A stretch of DNA of 64,000 nt. Source: Armillaria gallica (Eukaryota > Basidiomycota > Agaricomycetes > Agaricales > Physalacriaceae). Under the pieces are notes generated by a model that saw nothing but the letters and a program-made list of their open reading frames with translations, was not told where the DNA came from and did not search any database. A program made the translations under genes and the position numbers. Of the stretch, positions 55,861 through 64,000 are shown piece after piece; within the stretch, counting starts at the first letter, position 1, and the number at the start of each line of letters is the position of its first letter. The stretch spans positions 124,001 to 188,000 of the forward strand of contig JBANDB010000005.1 of the NCBI GenBank assembly GCA_037576215.1. The letters are read 5' to 3'.

Positions 55861-56423
55861 AGTTCTGCTACTATGATTGTATTCGGCGACGTCAGTTCGA
55901 TGATTGCGGATCTATAGGGGAAGTCTAGAGCGAAGACGTTTGATAGAAGACGCTCAGTGATCAGTTTTGATCTCAGAAGTGGCGGTATTTATAGGCAGAT
56001 GGCGGGACAGGCCCATCGGGTTTGTAGGACAAAGGAGGCGCGCAGTCGGGAGCGCTCATTTTCAGACAAGGGCGGAGAACCAGAATTTGAGCAGCAGAGG
56101 CAGTATGGGATACCCATGTGCACTTGATATATCGACCCGTTGACTGTGGGACCAGTGCATTGATATATCACGACTGTGTATATCCAACAGTCTTTGATAT
56201 ATCATTTGGTTAGGTGCCCTTGATGCCAGGGCATATGGCAACACCAACAAATGTTTCTTTTTTGAAGTTCTGTCCTTGTTCACCGAAATCTCTGGTGCAT
56301 CCTTATTAGAAAGATATTAAACAGCTATAATATATGCTATGAAACATGTCATAATGCCTGGATAGTTATATTTTTCAGTTGGAGCAAGTGGGGTCCAAAA
56401 AATATTTTAGGCGTCGCGAGGTC

Positions 56424-56439
56424 GACCGACCGACCGACC
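56424..56439. repeat. (GACC)4 microsatellite
   Basis: Four perfect GACC units in a CpG-rich island, 45 bp before a fragment of the AACGCAAA element end (56,484-56,551). Confidence 0.8.
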
Positions 56440-56483
56440 CGATGTGCCGGAACAACGGTCCGCCAACCCCTTGTCACACTCTC

Positions 56484-56556
56484 AAACGCAAACGCAAATG
56501 TAGGCTCGCAATGGAACGCAAGCTCGCAAGGGTCGCTCGCAAAATTCTACGTGGCC
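56484..56556 (+). mobile_element. Right-end fragment of the AACGCAAA element
   Basis: Reads AACGCAAACGCAAATG and ends CGCAAAATTCTACGTG, matching 18,600-18,676. No left end was found nearby, so this is a fragment or a one-ended junction. Confidence 0.6.
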
Positions 56557-56787
56557 TCCGTTTCAACTTGAAACACATTTTTATTCTCGACGTAATCCAC
56601 TAAGCCTCCCTATAACTTACTAATTTCGCTAACCCAAGCTCCGGGACACGTTATTTATACACGTTACTTATCACCACCTTTCACGCGATAGGTACAAAAC
56701 TATGATCTTGTTTGCCAAGCAGAGATTCGATCAAGAGTCCACAAGTTCATCTTGGAAAAAGGGACGTCCACGCTAGCATCATATTAT

Positions 56788-56846
56788 GGAGAGAGGGAGT
56801 CGAACCTCGAGCGTCAGGTGACGTTACTCGTGCACTACCCATCTCC
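56788..56846 (-). other. tRNA-like unit, class T2 variant with a hairpin
   Basis: 59 nt: GGAGATGGGTAGTGCACGAG, then CGTC-ACCT-GACG (4-bp stem, 4-nt loop), then GAGGTTCGACTCCCTC-TCTCC. The ends pair GGAGA/TCTCC. It has the three-arm outline of a tRNA with a shrunken anticodon arm. Confidence 0.6.
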
Positions 56847-57439
56847 AACAGGAACTCAAGTTTTACAACTCAAATACCAAATTCTGAGCTCCAGGAATCA
56901 GGATAGACGTGACAACGAGGCTATATTTGCACTAAAAACCAAGCTGCGTATACCATTTGGGCACGTGGAGAGGAGTCGAACTTCGACATCGTCAATTACA
57001 TTAATTGCCTATCTCCAATCTGACTCCCTCTCCAGTCAGAGATGAATAAATAGAAAGGGCCCAATTGATTAGATCTTTTTGCGCAAGAGCAATTAAAATG
57101 CTCGTATCTACTATCACTGCAGCCGCAGAAAATATGGATCTTGGGCCGGTTGCTTCATTGAAGCTGATAGATCGCCGTAGGAACGGGCGGTTAGTACATC
57201 ACAGCTTACCTTCATCTGTATACAACGATGTGGATTACTATCCACCCGTTCTCAAAAAAGAACTAACCTTTCTTCCTATACAATTTTGAGGAGTGCGATG
57301 TAATCTTTCCGAGCCTTACTACTTACGCGGACGTCAATGGTGACTCCGATCCGAACAGCCCCATCAACTGAATGGTCATTTCTCAGCGAGCACTCATCTC
57401 TGATGGCGGGGCATTATTTTTGCAACAGGGTGCTGTCAG

Positions 57440-59390
57440 TATACTTCGATGATATGAGGAGTAGCTGCAGGGTGACGATTACCTTCCTAGCTACGTGTTG
57501 GTATCCATTTCATTTGGTACCTTGCAGTTCATCTTCATCCAGATGTCCTTTAGTCGACGTGACTCCCTGCTTAATCCTCGTGTCGATGCGACGCGTCAGC
57601 AGGGCATCTGTGGGTCCGCCAGTCGACCCAAAGTGACCATAGGCCGAAGGATGACCACGTATACGACTCGTACGTATTCGTCTCATTCCCCTTCTATCTT
57701 TCTTAACCTAACGATCATTGAATTGTCATATGCGACCTGGATTCTACCGTCAAGGGAGCCCCAAGACATGTAACTGGGACAGCCAGAAAGGTATGCATGC
57801 TCATCTTAAGTTTCCCTTGCGCCTCATGGAATAAACCTTGCATAGAACCTGTAATACAAGCATAGCATCCGCAGAGCATGTGCAATGTCTCTGTGTAAGT
57901 GATCATCCATTCCCTTCCATCCTCGCTGCTCATCCTCGCTCTTAGCGTCTCGCAATGACCCCAATATTACTCCGAGACGAAGTATCTCCTTCCCGCGAGC
58001 AAGCGCAAATCATCCTCTGGCCTGCTGAAGTCATCCTCTTGCCTGCGCTTATCCTTCGCCAGTGCGGATGTCCAAGACGAGCTAAACGACTGTAAGGTTA
58101 GTTTTCTGTTTTGTAGGGGACACTAGTTGATATCCAGCTCGTGTATAGGTCTCGGCGGCCTCGAAATTGCTCCGAGACGACTGATCTTCTTCCGGCGAGC
58201 AAGGGTAAGTCATCTTCTTTCATCCAATGTTGCTTTTTCTTATTCTTCCTCAGTTCCTTCCTGGAACGACGTCCACGACGAGCGAATGGCTGTAAGTTTC
58301 GTTTAGCTTGTTTTCTGTCTCGTGGTGCATCACAATTTATCTTTTAGAGGCTGCTAGATAACGGCCAGGGACATTGACTATATGTATCAACGTCCCGCAA
58401 ACCGGGTAAGTGATCATTTGCGATATTCTTTCGACCGCGTTTGACGGATATTTTCTGAGTCAAGGACTCCAGTATTTTCAGGGAAAACCCCTGTGGAGCC
58501 AATATCATGCGAGACGACATTGTAAGCGACTTTTTCAAGGTATTTTTTGTCTCTAAAAGTACTAATTTGTCATCAAATTGAAGCCCCGAAATCCCGAGAT
58601 CGAAACCTTGCGGAGCCAAACTTGCCGAACGAGTGAGGAAGTTTTCGTCTACGAAAGGAGGCTTACTCACCTCGTTAGATACTTAGACCCATTTTTGTCA
58701 GATAAGGAGGCCTTGTGACATCGGCAGCCGGTAAACCTTTTCTTCGTAGTGTTTTTGTGATTGCTTTGCTTATGTTTTCATGATCTAGGTCCGAGAAAGC
58801 GACAACAAATGGTAGAAAAAGCCTCGCGGAGCCGAAGGCAAGTAAGCAACTATTTGAGCACGGTTAGACCTTGTTGCGAATGCCGAATTTCATATTTCCG
58901 AGACTTGCTTCGCGGTGAGCTTTGCACGAAATGCTGCAGAATCATGTCAGGTATGTTTGTATCACGATTTTCTTTCTAGTGTTTACTTGGAATTTGGAAT
59001 ATAGCATGCGTATGAGCAAATTAAAACTGGAAGAGACGGCTGGTGAGTTTTAAAGACTTTGATTAGTTTTCGCGGAGCCAACGTCTTGGCAGCGATGTGG
59101 GCGTGGAATCGATGCGTTGATTGTTCGTTGTACTTTGGGTGTAGTTACGAGGAGAGGTTTCTAGCATTGATGGCGGGGTCCCAGTATTGTGAATAGCCGT
59201 CTTGGGAAGGTCCAAAGACTGGCTATTCTTTTTATGACCCTGAGAGAGGGGAATGGTGGGTGTGTTTCTGCTATTTCGGAGTGATTACGTAATATTTGGT
59301 CCTCTACTTACGGGTCGCTCGCGAAATTGTTCAGTTGTGAAAATGAATAGGCGTTTATATTCCTGAAATCCATTCTCAACGACGCGGTTA
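57440..59390 (+). pseudogene. Rep-D copy 3, upstream part (truncated)
   Basis: Lacks the first kilobase of copy 1 (joins Rep-A-like sequence near 57,400) but then runs in parallel. Exon-like pieces include RPRNCSETTDLLPASK, then VPSWNDVHDERMA after a GTAAGT...TCAG intron. Several CGGAGCC-containing pieces follow. CpG retained. Confidence 0.45.
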
Positions 59391-59397
59391 CGATGTC

Positions 59398-60607
59398 ATG
59401 ACATGCGCAGCAAGTCCATCAACTACTCGCCATGGCTATTCCCAATCGGGAAACAGCTCCTTCACTGCCACCACTACCTCCTCGTCGCTTGCACCCTCAT
59501 CTCGACACCGCCATTCTCCACCATCACGCGCGCCAACTCTGTCTGCAGCGCCACCTGCACCACCCATCGCATCTACATCATCTGTCTCATCACTCGTCAC
59601 ACACTCACAGACCCTCCCATCACGATGGATGAACACGCTCCGTCCGCCACCCTCTCCCTCCGCACGTGCCAGCCTCGATTCCCTCTTCGATCACCACGCC
59701 GAACCACCACGCCACCACTCCGTTGTCCCAGTCGAGATATCCCACGACACTCCCTGCGCACCACACGGCAGCACTTCTGAGGCGTCCTCTGTGGTGTACA
59801 TCCCTCCGAGTGCGGTGAGGCCTACAATTGGGATAAATAGTTCTCGAAAGACCTGGGGACGGAGCTGGCGAACAAAGAGAACTGGCACGAACGAACACCG
59901 TCTCCTCCCCCTCTGAATATTGGAGACAGCATCGAGGAGAAGATGGGCGAGGTAGAGTTGAAAGGGAGGAGAGACGGCACTGTGCGTGTGCTGGAATCAA
60001 CGCTAGCGAATTCGGTGAGAACACCCTTCCCTTATGATGTCATCAAACTGATTATATGCAGATCCGACCACACCTCCCTGCTCTCTCCCGTCTCCCTCGC
60101 AAATGGACCCTCCTCTACTCTCTTGACCAGCACGGCATATCCCTCAACACGCTCTACTCACGCTCCGAACAGACCAAGCCTGCTAGTGCGCTGGTCGTTG
60201 TCAAGGACGACGGCGACACCGTATTTGGCGGATTCGTAGCTGACGGAATACGGCAAAGCAGGGGAAGGGGTTACTATGGCAGCGGAGAATCGTGCGTTTC
60301 CCTTCTCTTCCCTTCCTTCTCCGCTAACATGTCATCTAGATTCCTATGGCGGTACTCGAACGGCAGGCTCTCGGTGTACAAAACCACCGGGAGGAATGAT
60401 TACATCGCACTCTGTGAGCCGGAGTACCTGAGCTTTGGAGGCGGAGACGGCTCGTATGGGCTGTACATCGACAAGAGCCTGCTGGAAGGCTTGTCGGCGT
60501 GGTGTCTTACGTTTGGGAATGACATGTTGTGTTCGCCGGGGAGGATGCGTGCGGGAGGAGCGGTGCCGTTTGAGTGTGTAGGCCTGGAAGTGTGGTGCAT
60601 AGGGTAG
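59398..60607 (+). pseudogene. OXR1-like TLDc gene, copy with intact TLDc exons
   Basis: Exon 1 from about 59,398 to 60,014, then introns 60,015-60,061 and 60,292-60,339, exons 60,062-60,291 and 60,340-60,607. The TLDc part is uninterrupted: LPALSRLPRKWTLLYSLDQH, GRGYYGSGES, FLWRYSNGRLSVYKTTGRND, YLSFGGGDGSYGLYID, and LEVWCIG with stop TAG 60,605-60,607. Exon 1 lacks the DPLATPP...LLDLDL segment present at 11.2 kb, and a small deletion near 59,815 shifts the frame between SSVVYIPPSG and YNWDK. A protein starting downstream (MGEVELKGRRDGTVRVLEST at 59,943) could still include the whole TLDc domain. Confidence 0.85.
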
Positions 60608-60694
60608 ATCAATTTAATGCTGATTTTGATGCGCTAAGCTGTGTGATATCCTCAATGCCTTCTCGCCATTCATTGTAAGGGGACCATCTTCTGC

Positions 60695-60757
60695 TGTAGC
60701 ACTGGAGCGTAGCGGTTAATACCGCTCGTTGGAGGTTCGATTCCTCCCTTGCGTACA
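60695..60757 (+). other. tRNA-like unit, class T3, with perfect D-arm-like stem
   Basis: TGTAGCACTG, then GAGCG-TAGCGGTTAATAC-CGCTC (5-bp stem), three bases, then GGAGG-TTCGATT-CCTCC, and GCGTACA that can pair with TGTAGC around one bulge. It is a two-arm structure: D-arm and T-arm with no anticodon arm. It lies 88 bp after the OXR1 stop. Confidence 0.65.
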
Positions 60758-61104
60758 TTCGCCATAAGAGGTAGAGCTCCTATTTTTGTGTCTGCCAGAC
60801 TGTTTTATTGGTCCTAAGTTCAGTTAGCTAGTGAAAAGCAAGTGACTACTCTTACAGAGCTCGTCATCAAACAAAATGCTGCAAAAATAAGTAAAATTGT
60901 ACACATCACGAAAGCCCGCGTGGAACCTAAAAAAATATACTTCTTCATATGCCTACTCCAAACGTGGATACCATAGGAAATCGAACCCCTTGGCAGGAGA
61001 GACCATTTCGCCCACGAAGTACATCGACTCAAGTTCCAATTCCTGTCTTCCCCTAGACATGTAGCAAAAACGATGGAACAATATCGCCAAGGCGCTTATT
61101 TGCA

Positions 61105-61162
61105 TATGGGGACTCGAACCCCTATAACTGTAGGTAATAGCCGTTCAACGATATTCCTCCGT
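61105..61162 (-). other. tRNA-like unit, class T5
   Basis: Minus strand: CGGAGGAATATCGTTGAACG, GCTATTACCTACAGTTAT, then AGGGGTTCGAGTCCCCATATG. T-arm and box B are perfect (GGTTCGAGTCC). Confidence 0.55.
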
Positions 61163-61454
61163 GACCCTGCAGCCCACCACCCTAAGTTCGATTTCCCTCC
61201 CTCAATCCGGGTTCAGCCGAGGGGGGGAACAGGTTACATGTGCTTTCGCTCTCATTAAAGACAAAACCTGCTCCATCCCGTCATCTCCACAACTCACTGA
61301 CGCTTTAGAGCTCTGCACATCGAGAGCATGGACATTTCCTTTAATTTCTATCATCTATCAGATTATCCGCACGTCCCCCTCAAAGTCTCACCCGTGTGAT
61401 CATAGGCTGAGTGCGTTTCAAGGTCAGTGTTGTGCCAACATTTTCGATTACCCT

Positions 61455-61527
61455 TGCAGCGCTGGAGTGTATTGGTTAATACGCCTCTCCGACTGAAGGA
61501 GAGGGTTCGATCCCCCCTCCCGTACAT
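61455..61527 (+). other. tRNA-like unit, class T3, with 7-bp hairpin
   Basis: 73 nt, tRNA-sized. TGCAGCGCTGGAGTGTATTGG, TTAATACG, then CCTCTCC-GACTGAA-GGAGAGG (perfect 7-bp stem, 7-nt loop), directly followed by box B GGTTCGATCCC and CCGTACA. The loop lacks the usual U33, and the stem overlaps the T-arm 5' strand. It resembles a tRNA but fails the standard fold. Confidence 0.6.
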
Positions 61528-61965
61528 GATCCATGCAGTTTACCTTCGTTTTTTTTCTATCGTTCCAAGAAAAACAGGATAATTTGATTGGTATCTCGGT
61601 CGTCTTCTTGTCCATTTACTCGCTTTTCTGAGCCCACAGTCTTCCTGTCGCGATCATATATCTCTCTTTGGTTAGCAACGGATATACACTGCTCGCCCTT
61701 ATTCTCCTGGTAAGACTCGGACGACCTGGCATAGGGAATAGGGCAATACCCAGCTTCTGGCGAAGCAAAAGGTGATCTTCAGCAGGCCTATAGTGATATA
61801 AATACCAATTCCCCTGCTCTGAATCTATATACCCAAGCTTTGTACCACCACCTCTCATGCTAAAGGTACCACACTACGATCTGGCGGGCGAAGCAGTAAT
61901 TGAGACGCGAGTCCACTAGTTCATATAGGAAAAGGGGATGTCCACGTTTGCTACGTATTATGTAC

Positions 61966-62022
61966 AGAAGGATTCGAACCTCGAGTGCCGGATGAATTCA
62001 CTCCTGCACTACCAATCTCGGA
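61966..62022 (-). other. tRNA-like unit, class T2
   Basis: Minus strand: CGAGATTGGTAGTGCAGGAG, TGAATTCATCCGGCACTCG, then AGGTTCGAATCCTTCTGT. Box B is GGTTCGAATCC. A related unit (GGTTCGACTCC) is at 62,086-62,096 on the same strand. Confidence 0.5.
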
Positions 62023-62554
62023 GGATGGGAGCCGGTCTCTCCACTAAAAACAGAGTTGAACGACTATCTGGACACACAGAGAGGAGGAGTCGAACCTCAA
62101 CATTACCTATCTTCAATATCACTATGAGGCCTCCGAGTCCTTGGGCAGACTTCTGGAAGATAAACCCAAGGAATCAAAATGGCTGAATTGAACGGGACTA
62201 TTCTCAAAAGAGGAACGCATAAAGTACTACCATCCAGCTGTAGAAAATTTGGATTGAAGCTGATATACTATCACCGCATGAACAAGCAGCTAGTGCTCCA
62301 CAGCTTACTGAAATCTACATGCACTGATATGAATTGCTTTCATCCTTTCCTGCCGATATCTTCGTGTTCTCAAAAACAAAACACCTCCGATTCAACATTG
62401 ACAAGTCGGACGTCATCTCACCTGATGGAATGGTCCAAGTGTATTGAGTTTTCCCCTTGCTACCGCGGACGTCAACGATGACTCATATTCACCCATACAC
62501 GCTACTGTACGCGCATTACTCATTAAAGTGTAGTCGTTTTCTGTCGTGTACCCG

Positions 62555-62988
62555 AAGGCTGCTGGTGCACTCATCGTTGTCAGTGACGATGACAAGACTG
62601 TCTTTCACGCGTTCGTAGCCGATGGAATACGGCAGAGCAGGGGACGGGGTTACTATAGCAGTGGAGAATCGTACGTTTCCCTTCCTCCCACTTCTTCCCA
62701 GCTAATATGTCATCTAAATTCCTATGGCGGTACTCTAATACCAAGCTGTAGGTGTACAAAATCACCGGGAGGAACAACTGACAGTATTGCACTCTGCGAG
62801 CCAAATTACCTGAGCTTTGTGGCGGAGGCGGGTCGTATAGGTTGTATGTTGACAAGAGTCTGATGGAGGGCTTGTCGGCGCAGTGTCTGACGTTTGGGAA
62901 TGACGTCTTGTGTTATCCTGGGAGGATACGCGTGGGAGGAGCGGTGCCGTTTGCGTGTGTTGGGTTGGAAGTGTGGCACGTAGGGTAG
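62555..62988 (+). pseudogene. OXR1/TLDc C-terminal fragment (in Rep-C copy 2)
   Basis: Starts at an equivalent of AGALIVVSDDD, has VADGIRQSRGRGYYSSGES, an intron position near 62,671-62,718, then a damaged third exon (insertion near 62,779; YLSFVAEAG), and ends GLEVWHVG with TAG 62,986-62,988. It retains the VFHAFVADGI segment missing from the copy at 6.2 kb, so the two Rep-C copies decayed independently. Confidence 0.8.
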
Positions 62989-63048
62989 ATCAATGTGTGA
63001 TCGACTCACTGCGGTCGATTCATTCAATGTAAGGGGTCATCTTTTCTT

Positions 63049-63109
63049 GCAGCACTGGAAGCGTGGTTAATACGGCTCAGCTCCGAGGTTCGATTCCTCC
63101 TCGTGCACA
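63049..63109 (+). other. tRNA-like unit, class T3
   Basis: TGCAGCACTGGAAGCGTGG, TTAATACGGC, GAGGTTCGATTCCTC, TCGTGCACA. Nearly identical to 6,700-6,760. Confidence 0.6.
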
Positions 63110-63256
63110 TGTTCTGTGCAGTCTAGATATTGTTTTCCCTGTATGCTCAGGGAATTCGCGGTCTACTAACAGGAAGACGAGATTGAACTCCGATGTAAGC
63201 TGCTTTAGTTAACAAAACGTATGTCAGAAGTTTTCACGTCATCTCAAAGGACGACG

Positions 63257-63314
63257 AGAGAGGAGGAGTCGAACCTCGAGTCACGCCGGGCTAACTGCTG
63301 CACTATCCATGTCC
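63257..63314 (-). other. tRNA-like unit, class T2
   Basis: Minus strand: GGACATGGATAGTGCAGCAG, TTAGCCCGGCGTGACTCG, then AGGTTCGACTCCTCCTCTC. Pair of 6,910-6,960 but seven bases longer. Confidence 0.55.
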
Positions 63315-64000
63315 AAAAGACAGAGAACTGAGCTCAGTTATAAGGGGTCTTTCGCCTGTTACTCATTCTTCTGAGCTCGATAAATCCACGTGTCTCTCCA
63401 GTTCAACCTCACCGATAATCTAGATTGCAGGAGTTCGAATTCACGGTTGAAGTGAATAAAGCTATGGGTATCTTCTTGCTTCTGAGCTTTGACTGCTTGT
63501 TTGATTGACGATATTCTTCAGCAATATAGTAGCTGTGTAAATTAAATCAAGAGCCAGTCAGACGATCGTTGCATGGATTAGCTTGTGCTTCGGTACAGAA
63601 AGGACGGATGGAACTAGGGCCGCTGCGAGCAGACAGCGTCATCATCTGCATATGCGCACTACCGTACCCACAGCGCGCACCCACCGCCGTCAAGAGGAAA
63701 TATTTGATTCCGGTAAAAGGCAAATATACTTACAGCATTCATGAATATCACCATAATTCAAGATAGCAAATTTTTAACTTACTCCATTCTCAGTCGCTGC
63801 GTTGTCGACTGAACACCAAGGCCTGGTACCATATAATGGCGACCGTGACTCGGGGTGAATACCCTACCTTTTCGGTACTAAACAATCAGACTACCTTTTA
63901 CAGTGTCGCTCGCGATACTGTAACTACTAGTCTTATAACGCCTCAGGAACTCACCAGTCGTCGTTAACAAGTCTTCAAGAAATATATCGGCATTGTACCA

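Larger units (their letters stand above)
52879..56204. mobile_element. Candidate element with triple TGATATATCA at each end
   Basis: The palindrome TGATATATCA stands at 52,879, 52,913 and 52,948. It recurs at 56,125 (ending in G), 56,161 and 56,195. Spacing is 34-36 bp on both sides, and the sequence between the motifs is partly mirrored (ATCAATGACTGCTG against ATCAAAGACTGTTG). The left side starts exactly where Rep-A similarity ends. Arrays like this are usually binding sites for a transposase or a dimeric regulator. No exact termini or target duplication could be fixed. Confidence 0.6.
61250..64000. repeat. Rep-C, copy 2 (runs off the window)
   Basis: Matches 5,010-7,646 throughout in the same orientation; the last bases (ATATATCGGCATTGTACCA) equal 7,628-7,646. 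It probably continues beyond 64,000. Confidence 0.85.

Noticed and set aside
324..63314. Genuine tRNA genes
   Set aside because: Box B motifs are perfect in many units, but the box A-box B spacing is too short or the anticodon arm fails (no U33, wrong stem). None folds into a standard cloverleaf by eye.

Overview
The window looks like repeat-dominated nuclear DNA of a filamentous basidiomycete, probably an Agaricomycete. This rests on the gene families present (a large HET-domain protein of the mushroom type, a Plavaka-type transposase, a BED/hAT transposase, a fungal Tc1/mariner-IS630-like DDE transposase, and an OXR1-type TLDc protein) and on introns of about 44-50 bp with GTRNGT donors and YAG acceptors. 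I see no bacterial operon, rRNA, CRISPR array or convincing full-length tRNA gene. I found no gene that I would call intact and functional. Nearly everything recognisable is a duplicated or interrupted gene or a transposon.

Layout. (1) 1-8.4 kb, 12.7-15.8 kb, 18.7-20.4 kb, 48.8-52.85 kb and 56.7-64 kb are mosaic segmental duplications (called Rep-A and Rep-C here). They are peppered with 55-70 nt tRNA-like units that keep box A/box B-like motifs but lack a normal anticodon arm. (2) Rep-D (8.45-12.8 kb; 24.4-27.5 kb continued at 48.0-48.96 kb; 57.4-60.76 kb) links an unrecognised, intron-dense gene-like stretch to copies of an OXR1/TLDc gene, followed about 90-100 bp later by a tRNA-like unit. 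Nine OXR1-derived pieces are visible in total. (3) 15.8-24.2 kb holds a long-terminal-repeat-like element (LTR-A, 1.67 kb) inside an older inverted-repeat element, then a HET gene broken by a second LTR-A copy (1.87 kb) in the opposite orientation. (4) 27,514-47,957 is one 20.4-kb insertion in a third OXR1 copy. It has 26-bp terminal inverted repeats, a TA target duplication, and a Tc1/mariner-like transposase at its right side. Inside it lie a Plavaka-type transposase, an accessory gene split by a 6.1-kb hAT element (8-bp target duplication), two copies of an LTR-like element LTR-B (TG...CA, 4-bp duplications), and a third LTR-A copy. (5) 52.88-56.20 kb is bounded on both sides by three evenly spaced TGATATATCA palindromes and looks like a further, unrecognised element.

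The nesting gives a relative history: OXR1/Rep-D duplication, then the TA element, then Plavaka, hAT and LTR-A, then LTR-B. Differences between copies and between target duplications are often C-to-T or G-to-A at CpG, and 28-47 kb looks strongly CpG-poor. This suggests methylation-linked or RIP-like decay. The two recurring oddities are the abundance of RNA polymerase III box-B motifs (in the tRNA-like units, and as tandem arrays inside LTR-A) and the repeated spread of one TLDc gene.
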